Positions 1 through 6,323 of a DNA stretch of 7,481 nt are shown here, piece after piece. The stretch is taken from NCBI GenBank assembly GCA_937860165.1, contig CALMBE010000245.1, positions 1-7,481 of the forward strand, written 5' to 3'. This DNA is from an uncultured Planctomycetaceae bacterium (lineage in GTDB: Bacteria > Planctomycetota > Planctomycetia > Pirellulales > Lacipirellulaceae). The position numbers were made by a program, and so were the translations under genes. The notes under the pieces are model-generated. The model searched no databases. It was given only the letters and a program-made list of their open reading frames with translations, and was not told the origin of the DNA. The number at the start of each line of letters is the position of its first letter. The stretch's first letter is position 1.

Positions 1-100
1 TGAAAGCTGAAACGCCGTTGGCGTAGTCTACGGAAGTTATTTTTGAGTCACCCCTAAGTAGAAGACCCACCCCAGAGACGTGATCCCGTCACGTGCCGCG

Positions 101-2038
101 ATGAACTCTGAATCACGCCCCGATTTTTCCCAACTCCGTATCGCCGCCTTCGAGAGTCGCCGTGCGCCTGAGATCGAGCGGCTCATCGAGAAATTCTCCG
201 GCATCGCGTTTGTCAGTCCCTCGATGCGCGAAGTGGCGTGCGCGGAAGATCGGCCTGTGATTGATTTCGCCAATCATCTGATCACCGGTCAAATCGATGT
301 GGTCTTATTTCTCACCGGCGTCGGTATTCAACAACTCTTGCTGCAAATCGATCGGCATGTCCCCCGCCAGCGCTTGCTCGATGCGCTCACCGATGTGAAA
401 ACGGTTGTCCGGGGCCCGAAGCCCTTGGCCGTGTTGCGCGAACTTGGCATCACTCCCACGTTGCAGGTCCCCGAGCCCAACACTTGGCGGGAAGTACTCG
501 CGACGTTCGACGCCCACCTGCCGGTCTCGAATCAGGTTGTCGCCGTGCAAGAGTATGGTCTGCCGAATCTGAGTCTCACCGCGGGACTCGAAGCCCGCGG
601 AGCGACGGTGGTCCCCGTGCAAGTTTATCGGTGGGAGTTGCCCGAGGACCTCGCCCCTTTGGAAGCCAATGTCCGGCGCATTGCCACGGGCGAGGTCGAT
701 GCCTGTTTGTTCACGGCGGCTCAACAAGTCGTGCATCTCTTGCAGGTCGCGCGTCAACTCGATTTAGAATCGCCACTCCGCGCGGCACTCGACCACCTGG
801 CCGTTGCCTCGATTGGTCCCACCACTAGCGAAATGCTTCGCACGCAATCTCTGCCGGTCGATTTTGAACCCTCGCATGGAAAAATGGGACAGCTCGTGAG
901 CGAGTTTGCTTGTGTCGCCGGTGAACTTGTGGCCCGCAAAAAAAGAATCGCCCAACGGCTCGCTGCTCTTGCCACCACACTCCCACCAACCGAACGACCG
1001 GCCTGGTACGACAGCCCATTCATGAAAGCCTGCCGACGCGAACCGGTCCCCTACACCCCCATCTGGCTCATGCGCCAGGCGGGGCGCTACATGAGCGAGT
1101 ATCGGGCGGTCCGTGCCGGAATGAGTTTCCTCGAATTGTGCAAGAATCCCCAGCTTTGCAGCGAAGTGATGTGTACCGCGGTCGAGAAACTGGGGGTCGA
1201 TGCGGCAATCATCTTTTCCGATCTCCTCCCGATTCTCGAACCGATGGGAATGGAGCTGGAATTCTTGCCCGGCGATGGACCCCGCATCGAGAATCCGGTC
1301 CGCGAAGCGAGCGATGTGGACCGCGTCTTCGCCCTGGAGAGCATCGACTCGCTGGGCTATGTGATCGAAACGGTCACGCAAACTCGGCGTGACTTGCCCG
1401 AGACGATTCCTTTGATTGGTTTTGCCGGTGCCCCGTTCACATTGGCCAGCTACGCCATCGAAGGGGGCAGTAGCCGCACGTTTCTGCACACCAAGACACT
1501 CATGTATCGCCAAAGCGCAGCCTGGCACGAATTGATGCAACGACTCTCGCGCTCGATCGTGCTGTACCTCAACGCCCAAATCGCAGCCGGGGCCCAAGCG
1601 GTGCAACTCTTCGATAGTTGGGTCGGCTGCCTCGCCCCCGAGGACTATCGCACGTTTGTCTTGCCGCACATGCAAACCATTTTTGAACAACTCACCCCGG
1701 GGGCACCGGTGATTCACTTTGCCACAGGCAACCCCATGTTGCTCCCCGCAATGACCGCAGCCGGGGGAGATATTCTCGGTGTCGATTGGCGCATCGGCTT
1801 GGCAGACGCTTGGAAAACCATGGGTCACGACCGTGGCATCCAAGGCAATCTCGACCCGTTGGTGTTATTGGCAGACCGTCCCACGATTCGCGCCCGCGCC
1901 AACGAGATTCTCGAAGCAGCCCACAATCGCCCCGGACACATTTTCAATCTGGGACACGGCGTCCTACAACAAACACCCGTGGACAACGTCCGCTATCTGG
2001 TCGACATGGTCCACGAAGACTCCGCGCGGAGTGGTTAG
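101..2038 (+). CDS. Bifunctional uroporphyrinogen-III synthase / uroporphyrinogen decarboxylase (HemD-HemE fusion)
   Basis: This gene encodes two consecutive cytoplasmic steps of heme synthesis: closure of hydroxymethylbilane to uroporphyrinogen III, then decarboxylation to coproporphyrinogen III. Counting from the GTG at 80, residues about 19-285 resemble HemD, with the late I-G-P-T-T-S-E-M-L segment at 245-253. A short linker follows, and residues about 311-648 are a full-length HemE. All the decarboxylase active-site positions I can align are present: MRQAGR (R332, R336), the Asp of IIFSD (D381), the Tyr of FTLASY (Y458), the Ser of LFDSW (S513) and the His of NLGHG (H626). The start is uncertain. 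An in-frame stop lies at 59-61, GTG at 80 and ATG at 101 are both possible, and neither has a clear Shine-Dalgarno site; I prefer the ATG. The protein is about 645 residues, as expected for HemD (about 250) plus HemE (about 350). It appears monocistronic and converges on the TPR gene. Confidence 0.95.
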   Translation: MNSESRPDFSQLRIAAFESRRAPEIERLIEKFSGIAFVSPSMREVACAEDRPVIDFANHLITGQIDVVLFLTGVGIQQLLLQIDRHVPRQRLLDALTDVKTVVRGPKPLAVLRELGITPTLQVPEPNTWREVLATFDAHLPVSNQVVAVQEYGLPNLSLTAGLEARGATVVPVQVYRWELPEDLAPLEANVRRIATGEVDACLFTAAQQVVHLLQVARQLDLESPLRAALDHLAVASIGPTTSEMLRTQSLPVDFEPSHGKMGQLVSEFACVAGELVARKKRIAQRLAALATTLPPTERPAWYDSPFMKACRREPVPYTPIWLMRQAGRYMSEYRAVRAGMSFLELCKNPQLCSEVMCTAVEKLGVDAAIIFSDLLPILEPMGMELEFLPGDGPRIENPVREASDVDRVFALESIDSLGYVIETVTQTRRDLPETIPLIGFAGAPFTLASYAIEGGSSRTFLHTKTLMYRQSAAWHELMQRLSRSIVLYLNAQIAAGAQAVQLFDSWVGCLAPEDYRTFVLPHMQTIFEQLTPGAPVIHFATGNPMLLPAMTAAGGDILGVDWRIGLADAWKTMGHDRGIQGNLDPLVLLADRPTIRARANEILEAAHNRPGHIFNLGHGVLQQTPVDNVRYLVDMVHEDSARSG

Positions 2039-2093
2039 AGTCGAGAGCGGAGGGTCGTGGCGTCCTCGCCCACGGTTCGAGTCGAGAGCGGAG
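2038..2093. repeat. 15-bp direct repeat after the hemDE stop codon
   Basis: The sequence GAGTCGAGAGCGGAG occurs exactly at 2038-2052 and again at 2079-2093, 41 bp apart start to start. The first copy overlaps the last base of the HemD-HemE stop codon. The second runs directly into the imperfect palindrome that follows. I see no transposase or coding content. It looks like part of an interspersed intergenic repeat; its function is unknown. Confidence 0.6.
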
Positions 2094-2135
2094 AGCCGAG
2101 ACGAAAGCTCCGGGCGCTGACGCTTACGGCTCGCC
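2091..2135. repeat. Imperfect palindromic intergenic repeat between convergent genes
   Basis: GAGCCG at 2093-2098 pairs with CGGCTC at 2127-2132, and an inner AAGC/GCTT pair and GCG/CGC pair allow an interrupted stem. Elements of the form 'gagccg ... ctccgg gcgct.acgctt acggctcgcc' are, from memory, common between genes in Pirellulales genomes; this is recall, not a search. It sits between two converging stop codons, so it could help end transcription from either side. No T-run follows it on either strand, so it is not a classic intrinsic terminator. Confidence 0.45.
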
Positions 2136-2137
2136 TG

Positions 2138-2174
2138 CCCCCCCCTGCATCCTCCCCCCTACTCCCCCACGCCC
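2138..2174 (-). other. G-tract cluster at the 3' end of the TPR gene (possible quadruplex)
   Basis: On the minus strand four G-tracts follow one another: three Gs at 2174-2172, five at 2168-2164, six at 2159-2154 and eight at 2145-2138. The loops between them are 3, 4 and 8 bases. The cluster spans the TPR stop codon at 2159-2161. It could fold as a G-quadruplex in the TPR transcript's 3' end, or it may simply be low-complexity drift. The last loop is slightly longer than the usual limit in quadruplex searches. Confidence 0.3.
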
Positions 2175-2674
2175 ACGATGTTCTTGAAGAGCGGGTCTTG
2201 TCGCAGGGGGTCGAAATCGGACTCCTCGGCTATAAAGTCACGAAAGTTGCCATCGATCGAGAGCGCACGCGCCAGGTACCGCAGTGCCTGGCGGCGATCG
2301 CTGGCCAAGCTCCAATAGCAGGCCAGATTGTAGTGCAGCATCGCCTCGCCGGGCTCGATGTCGACCGCCCGTTCCAGGGCCTCGATGGCCTTGGGCATAT
2401 CGCCCACCCGCTTGTAGCACCATCCCAGGGCCATCCACACATGAATATCGTCCGGGATTAATTCCACACTCCGCCGCAGCGGAAAGATGGCTTCCCGAAA
2501 TCGCCGCAGTTCGCGGAGCGATTCTCCTAGCAAGTAACAACCCCGCGCATCGCCGTGGATCACCTTGCCCTGCCGCTGCAACGACACAATCGCGTGCTCG
2601 GGCATCCCCAATTCCAAATAGCCTTCCGCCTCGCGCCGCGTGCGTTGGAGTCGTTCTCGAAATAATTGCGCCAT
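2159..2674 (-). CDS. Tetratricopeptide repeat (TPR) protein
   Basis: This encodes a 171-residue, soluble, all-helical protein with no signal peptide or membrane segment. It shows about four TPR units, at residues roughly 13-40, 44-74, 77-109 and 111-143. The third is the clearest, with the W-x3-G-x2-Y, A-I-x-A-L-E-R-A and final P pattern (W80, G84, Y87, A96-A103, P108). The tail reads D-F-D-P-L-R-x-D-P-L-F, an ending often seen in TPR proteins where a last helix caps the repeats. TPR arrays bind other proteins; the partner cannot be told from the sequence. The ATG at 2674 has no evident Shine-Dalgarno site, but the repeats begin shortly after it and no better start is visible in frame. The gene is convergent with the HemD-HemE gene and apparently monocistronic. 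Two 16-bp repeats lie 42-77 bp upstream and are candidates for its control region. Confidence 0.88.
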   Translation of the reverse strand: MAQLFRERLQRTRREAEGYLELGMPEHAIVSLQRQGKVIHGDARGCYLLGESLRELRRFREAIFPLRRSVELIPDDIHVWMALGWCYKRVGDMPKAIEALERAVDIEPGEAMLHYNLACYWSLASDRRQALRYLARALSIDGNFRDFIAEESDFDPLRQDPLFKNIVGVGE

Positions 2675-2715
2675 GGGGAGACACTGCCAAAACTGCTTAA
2701 TGCAATCCGTCGCTC

Positions 2716-2751
2716 AGCGATTGAAATGCAAGCCGAGCGATTGAAATGCAA
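2716..2751. repeat. Two tandem 16-bp repeats upstream of the TPR gene
   Basis: AGCGATTGAAATGCAA occurs exactly at 2716-2731 and 2736-2751, with a period of 20 bp. A shorter match (AATGCAA) lies at 2699-2705. The repeats lie 42-77 bp upstream of the TPR start codon. Read on the minus strand each contains TTGCAT, which resembles a -35 element. A spacing of about two helical turns would place two bound proteins on the same face of the DNA, so these may be operator or activator sites. There is no direct evidence for a regulator. Confidence 0.45.
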
Positions 2752-3049
2752 ATTGATGAGATCACCGATGAGACTACTTGATTCTACTTGCTGAAGTTCA
2801 AGAGACAAAGTTTTTGGGGGAAATATTTCGCTATCGAGTCACTTCTACGTCGCCGCGAAACCACTCCGGGAAATTATTGGAAAAAAACGATTACCCCCAT
2901 CAGGCAAACTCGCACGTCTCGACGGTTTAAGCGCTCGTTCAGCTTGCCGCAGTCGTTTTTCTCGGACCTCACCGCGCCAGCGACTCAACTCCTGATACGC
3001 CATGGGGTTTCCGACGTCAGCGTTGTCTACGCACCGGCGGCCCAGAAAG

Positions 3050-3065
3050 GTTGCCCCGGGGCAAC
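3050..3065. promoter_or_regulatory. Perfect 16-bp palindrome
   Basis: GTTGCCCCGGGGCAAC is fully self-complementary with no central spacer, and the symmetry stops at its edges. It lies about 175 bp upstream of the TTG start of the small membrane protein. A spacer-free dyad of this length could be a binding site for a dimeric regulator, or could form a short hairpin in RNA. No T-run follows, so a terminator is unlikely. Confidence 0.3.
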
Positions 3066-3224
3066 ACCCATGTTGATTCTCGGCAACACCTGAAAAAAGT
3101 CTCGGCAGCAAGAATCGCGTTTTTCTCGAAGAACCGTCACACGCCCCCCATTTTGTCAGACCCGGAACGCGGCTTGCGAAGACTCACCTCCAGGTCACAG
3201 GGGACCGCTGGTCCGAGCTTTTCT

Positions 3225-3232
3225 GGGGGGGG
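3225..3232 (+). promoter_or_regulatory. Candidate ribosome binding site (run of eight G) for the small membrane protein
   Basis: Eight Gs end seven bases before the TTG at 3240, a suitable distance for pairing with the pyrimidine-rich 16S tail. This is the main reason for choosing TTG at 3240 as the start: the reading frame upstream of it has no helix-like or conserved character. Confidence 0.4.
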
Positions 3233-3239
3233 CATTTAT

Positions 3240-3530
3240 TTGGTTCGCTCGTTGCTGATCATTCTGAGCGTGGCCGTCTTGAGTGGACTCATCAGCCACC
3301 TCGAACGCGCCCAAGCCGTTCGCACTCCAGCAATCGCTTGGGTGCGAACCGTCGATGGTTGGGAGCCCAGTTCCGTGCTCGATACGGACCTCACCTCCGC
3401 CGTGCCCCCATCGCTGCACCCGCTGCTAGTCGCAAGCTTTGAGCTCGGTGCTTCGATCTTCGTACTCACGGCATTTTCCGATACGCCGAGAAAAAGGTCG
3501 CCGTCAGGGCTAAATCCACAAATCTCCTGA
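3240..3530 (+). CDS. Small two-helix membrane protein with W-V-R-T-x-D-G-W-E segment
   Basis: From a TTG start this gives a 96-residue protein of unknown function. Residues about 5-19 form a hydrophobic N-terminal helix (LLIILSVAVLSGLIS). Residues about 24-47 form a polar segment containing W34-V-R-T-V-D-G-W-E42. A second hydrophobic stretch, about 59-79, starts with the proline-flanked L-H-P-L-L-V-A-S-F and includes E68-L-G-A-S. The tail is basic and short. The 'W-V-R-T-x-D-G-W-E ... L-H-P-x-L-V-A' arrangement is one I associate with uncharacterised planctomycete proteins; this is recollection, not a search. The open frame continues upstream to 3051 but without protein-like features. A strong intrinsic terminator begins 19 bp after the stop codon, which independently supports a real transcribed gene. 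An ATT at 3234 would be an alternative, less likely start. Confidence 0.7.
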   Translation: MVRSLLIILSVAVLSGLISHLERAQAVRTPAIAWVRTVDGWEPSSVLDTDLTSAVPPSLHPLLVASFELGASIFVLTAFSDTPRKRSPSGLNPQIS

Positions 3531-3544
3531 ACTCGCACCACCTC

Positions 3545-3617
3545 CCTAACCGGACCAACACCTTGGTCCGGGAATTTTTCGCCGAGGTGTCCCGTAAGAC
3601 GTGGTCTTCCGGTTAGG
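3545..3617 (+). promoter_or_regulatory. Inverted repeat that competes with the terminator stem
   Basis: CCTAACCGGA at 3545-3554 is the exact reverse complement of TCCGGTTAGG at 3608-3617. The first arm shares five bases with the 5' half of the terminator stem, so in RNA the two structures exclude each other. This could let some transcripts read through towards the gene at 3744, or the long-range pairing could be coincidental or act as a DNA site. It is a structural observation only. Confidence 0.35.
3550..3579 (+). terminator. Intrinsic terminator of the small membrane-protein gene
   Basis: A perfect 9-bp stem, CCGGACCAA at 3550-3558 with TTGGTCCGG at 3563-3571, closes a CACC loop. Three bases later comes a run of five Ts (3575-3579). 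The element lies 19 bp after the stop codon at 3528-3530, in the correct direction to end that transcript. Confidence 0.8.
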
Positions 3618-3733
3618 CCGACGCTGTGCCTTTGTGGCCATTTCGGGAATTCTCAAATTTTCTTGCACGAAAGTTTCTCTCTGTCGGCACTATTCTCTGT
3701 GGAATCGCCTAACTCGACTTGTTTTTGACTCCC

Positions 3734-3739
3734 AGAGGT
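3734..3739 (+). promoter_or_regulatory. Ribosome binding site of the large membrane protein
   Basis: AGAGGT ends four bases before the ATG at 3744. The spacing is short, but the match to the anti-Shine-Dalgarno core is reasonable, and it supports this ATG, which also begins the recognisable N-terminal domain. Confidence 0.5.
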
Positions 3740-3743
3740 ACTC

Positions 3744-6323
3744 ATGCGACTCACACTACGCACGCTGCTGGCTTACATGGACGATATTCTCGAACCCAAC
3801 GACCACGACGAGTTGGGCAAGAAAATCGAAGCTAGCGATTTTGCGGTGGAATTGATCCACCGCTCTCGAGACACCGTGCGGCGCCTGCGTCTGGGTGCCC
3901 CCGACGTGTTGGCCGACGATTCCGACGATGTCCTCGAGAGCAATCCCGCAGCCGATGCCAATGCCGTGGCCGAGTATCTGGACAACACCCTCACTCCCGA
4001 ACGGGTCGCCGAATTCGAGCGGGTCTGCCTCGACTCGGGCACGAGCGCCGACATGCACCTGGCGGAAGTGACTTCCTGCCATCATGTGCTCACGATGGTG
4101 TTGGGTGAACCTGCGGAAATCGATCCGCAAGTTCGCCGTCGGATGTATGAAATTCCCCAGCACTTGGAAGGTGGCCCAATACTTCGCGTGGAACCGGCCC
4201 ATGCTCCGTTGGCTCCCGCAGCGGTAACACAATCCCCCGCCGAACCAGCGCAGACAATGCGCCCGGCAGCTTCCCTGCCGGCTGCATCCCTCCCGGCAGC
4301 TTCCCAACCGGCCATGGTGCGGGTGGACGCCGCCGTCGTGTCGGAAAATTCCGCCAGCGTCGTTCTCCCCGACTATTTGCGGGTCGCCTCGAATCAGCGC
4401 CGCCGTGGTCGCCGCTTGGCGACGGCTGCCCTGCTCGCCGCGGTGGGAGGTTTCGCCGCGTGGTTTGTCCTGGGACCTGTCAAGGAATCGCCGCTTCCTG
4501 ACGAGGTTGCCAAAGTCAACGAACAAGACCTCGAAGCCCTCGTGGAGGGCAGTAGTCCGGCCCCTGAAGAACCTGCGGCCGAATCGCCCGACGACGACCC
4601 AGCGCTCGGCGAAGCTCCGCCGTTCGAGTCACAGCCCCCGAAAACAGAACCCGAGATCGAATCCCCCGCCGACCCACCGGGTCCAACTGCGGGAGATACC
4701 TCTACCGATTTGGAAAATAAGACTCCGGTCGAAATTCCCGCGGTAGGTCCCAACGAGAATCTCGAATCCCCAATAGTCAAAGATCAAAAAACCCCAGCGT
4801 CGGTTTCCGTTGAGCCTACCACTCCAGCGCAACCGACGGATGACACGGCGACGAGTCCCTCCGACGACATTGCCAAGATTGATCCCCAGAATCCCTTGGG
4901 AATCGGAAAACTCCCCGAGGAAGAACTCGAACTGGAATCGCCTGAAGCACCGACCGAGCCACCCCTCCCAGCCGAGCCGGCAAAGCTCGGATTCTACGAC
5001 GGGAACAACGACATCTTATTGCGCCAGGCACCGGGCACCTCGGACTGGATTCGCTTGCCGCCCCGCACGGCAATCAATGGAGACGATTGTGTACTCGCAC
5101 TCCCCAAGTACCGAACTCATATCGCGCTCGAAAATCTCAATCTCTACCTGCGAGGGGGCACCCAGATCACGTTTCCTGCCCCCGAGCAGTCCACCGAGAC
5201 AGCTACTGGTGTGACAGTAGCACTGAACTATGGGGGTTTGCTCCTCAACGCTAGTCCCAAGGGGAGCGACGTGACGCTCAAGTTTGGCCAGGATTCCCGT
5301 TCCTTCCATCTCGATGGTTCTTCGAGCCTGGCCGTGGATGTGCATCGCGTGTTTGTTCCCGGTGCCGACTACGAACAGAACTTCGCCGTCGTGGAAGTCA
5401 ACTGGTATCTCGCGACGGGGAGTATCGAGTGGACCGATTCCACCGGCACCGACCAAGTCATTCAAGGTACGACACAATGGAAAACCGTCAACAACGTGGA
5501 CGAGGCTTCCCAACCGATTGCTGACCTGCCGAGTTGGATCGACCGCGAACCGATGACCGAGTTGGAACGTCGCGCCCGAGACAGCTTTGACGAGGACCTG
5601 GCAGTCGGTCGCCCCGTGGGAATACGCCTGCGCGAATTGAACCAAGAAGATTCGGCGATCGAAGTGCGAACACTTTCGGCGGAAGCGAGCTTGTATGTCG
5701 GCGAGTTTGAACCGTTTGTCAAATCTTTGAACGACAGCCACCAGCACTACGCCTGGTCGAAACACATCGCCGCGATGCGGCAAGCACTGGCCCGCAGTCC
5801 TCAGGCTGCGCAACAACTGCGCGAAACCTTTGTGAAATGCCGCGGCCCCGCCGCCGGGGAAGACCTGATGCGGATGGTTCGGGGCTTTACCCCTGCGGAG
5901 ATCGGCACCACCCAAGCGGAACTTCAACAGGGGGTCTTAATCGATCTGTTGCGGTGGCTCCAATACGATAGTCTCGATTACCGAGTGCTCGCGATCTACA
6001 ATCTCGACGAGATCAAGGGAACCAAGAACCTCAAAGATTTTCGCCCCGCTGCTTTACTCAACAAACGCAAAGTGGCGGTGTCTAAGATTCGCGAGCTCAT
6101 CGAGAGCGGCGGTCAGCGACGCCGAGAGCTGGAACGGCTGTACGCCGCCGCGGAAACGCTGCATCGCCGGGCGCAGACGGTCGGCGGGGAGCGCCAACGG
6201 CTCCATCCCCGTGAGCGCTCCGCGCCAGAAGTCGAGCTCGGCCGCCAGGACCTCCCCTTGCAGGAAGGAGCGCTGCCAGACCGCGAAGTCGGCATACTGG
6301 ATCGGCAACGGCGCCAGAGGTGA
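3744..6323 (+). CDS. Large single-pass membrane protein with anti-sigma-like N-terminus and FecR-like region, C-terminus replaced at a junction
   Basis: I do not recognise a named gene. Residues 8-48 and 74-120 form two related helical units, each beginning L-x-A/E-Y-M/L-D-x-x-L. They resemble the N-terminal domain of membrane anti-sigma factors but lack the usual Cys/His zinc ligands. Residues 174-188 are three PAASL/Q repeats. An RRRGRR cluster (219-224) precedes one membrane helix (about 225-244), predicting the N-terminus inside and the rest outside the cytoplasmic membrane. Residues 245-412 are an acidic, proline-rich linker. Residues about 413-575 are beta-rich and FecR-like, and 600-788 are helical. 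The native protein is readable only to about residue 782-790. The last roughly 70 codons, from about 6110 to the stop at 6323, are the antisense of the NRPS gene and are Arg/Gln/Glu-rich junk, so the true C-terminus is missing. Regulation or envelope sensing is a guess from the architecture; no sigma factor is visible here. Confidence 0.8.
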   Translation: MRLTLRTLLAYMDDILEPNDHDELGKKIEASDFAVELIHRSRDTVRRLRLGAPDVLADDSDDVLESNPAADANAVAEYLDNTLTPERVAEFERVCLDSGTSADMHLAEVTSCHHVLTMVLGEPAEIDPQVRRRMYEIPQHLEGGPILRVEPAHAPLAPAAVTQSPAEPAQTMRPAASLPAASLPAASQPAMVRVDAAVVSENSASVVLPDYLRVASNQRRRGRRLATAALLAAVGGFAAWFVLGPVKESPLPDEVAKVNEQDLEALVEGSSPAPEEPAAESPDDDPALGEAPPFESQPPKTEPEIESPADPPGPTAGDTSTDLENKTPVEIPAVGPNENLESPIVKDQKTPASVSVEPTTPAQPTDDTATSPSDDIAKIDPQNPLGIGKLPEEELELESPEAPTEPPLPAEPAKLGFYDGNNDILLRQAPGTSDWIRLPPRTAINGDDCVLALPKYRTHIALENLNLYLRGGTQITFPAPEQSTETATGVTVALNYGGLLLNASPKGSDVTLKFGQDSRSFHLDGSSSLAVDVHRVFVPGADYEQNFAVVEVNWYLATGSIEWTDSTGTDQVIQGTTQWKTVNNVDEASQPIADLPSWIDREPMTELERRARDSFDEDLAVGRPVGIRLRELNQEDSAIEVRTLSAEASLYVGEFEPFVKSLNDSHQHYAWSKHIAAMRQALARSPQAAQQLRETFVKCRGPAAGEDLMRMVRGFTPAEIGTTQAELQQGVLIDLLRWLQYDSLDYRVLAIYNLDEIKGTKNLKDFRPAALLNKRKVAVSKIRELIESGGQRRRELERLYAAAETLHRRAQTVGGERQRLHPRERSAPEVELGRQDLPLQEGALPDREVGILDRQRRQR
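4263..4307 (+). repeat. Three in-frame 15-bp repeats encoding PAASL/PAASL/PAASQ
   Basis: Three consecutive 15-bp units (4263-4277, 4278-4292, 4293-4307) differ by a few bases and each encode P-A-A-S-L or P-A-A-S-Q. They lie in the cytoplasmic linker between the anti-sigma-like region and the membrane helix. Units like this can gain or lose copies by slippage and so change linker length without breaking the frame. Confidence 0.7.

Larger units (their letters stand above)
2752..3239. other. Gene-poor intergenic stretch
   Basis: This stretch lies between the divergently oriented TPR gene and the small membrane-protein gene. The open frames that cross it on both strands lack recognisable domains, have awkward composition and change character part-way, so I do not call genes here. 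What it does hold is a perfect palindrome at 3050-3065, a weak hairpin GGACC-GCT-GGTCC at 3202-3214 followed by a short T-run, and the G-rich ribosome-binding region at 3225-3232. Promoters for the flanking genes presumably lie here, but I see no convincing -35/-10 pair. Confidence 0.5.

Noticed and set aside
12..44. Possible terminator at the left edge (ACGCC-GTT-GGCGT stem and a later T-run)
   Set aside because: The stem is only 5 bp and the T-run begins 15 bases after it, which does not fit an intrinsic terminator.
764..1843. Long open frame (359 codons) on the minus strand inside the HemD-HemE gene
   Set aside because: It is antisense to an enzyme with all active-site residues in place; its translation is His/Gly/Arg-rich with no recognisable domain.
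2716..2751. Start of a CRISPR array
   Set aside because: There are only two 16-bp copies separated by 4 bp, too short and too close for repeats with spacers, and no cas genes are visible.
2788..3111. Small open frames of 101 codons (+) and 88 codons (-) in the spacer
   Set aside because: They overlap each other, have no domain, hydrophobic pattern or ribosome binding site, and lie in sequence without coding character.
3756..4526. 256-codon minus-strand frame opposite the N-terminus of the large membrane protein
   Set aside because: It is a shadow frame; the plus strand has a ribosome binding site, related helical units and a membrane helix.
5016..5927. 303-codon minus-strand frame inside the large membrane-protein gene
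   Set aside because: It is a shadow of the plus-strand frame, which has a coherent domain layout; the antisense product shows no motif.
6110..6323. C-terminal extension of the large membrane protein as native sequence
   Set aside because: These codons are the exact antisense of a well-conserved NRPS condensation domain and have low-complexity Arg/Gln/Glu composition, so they are an artefact of the junction.
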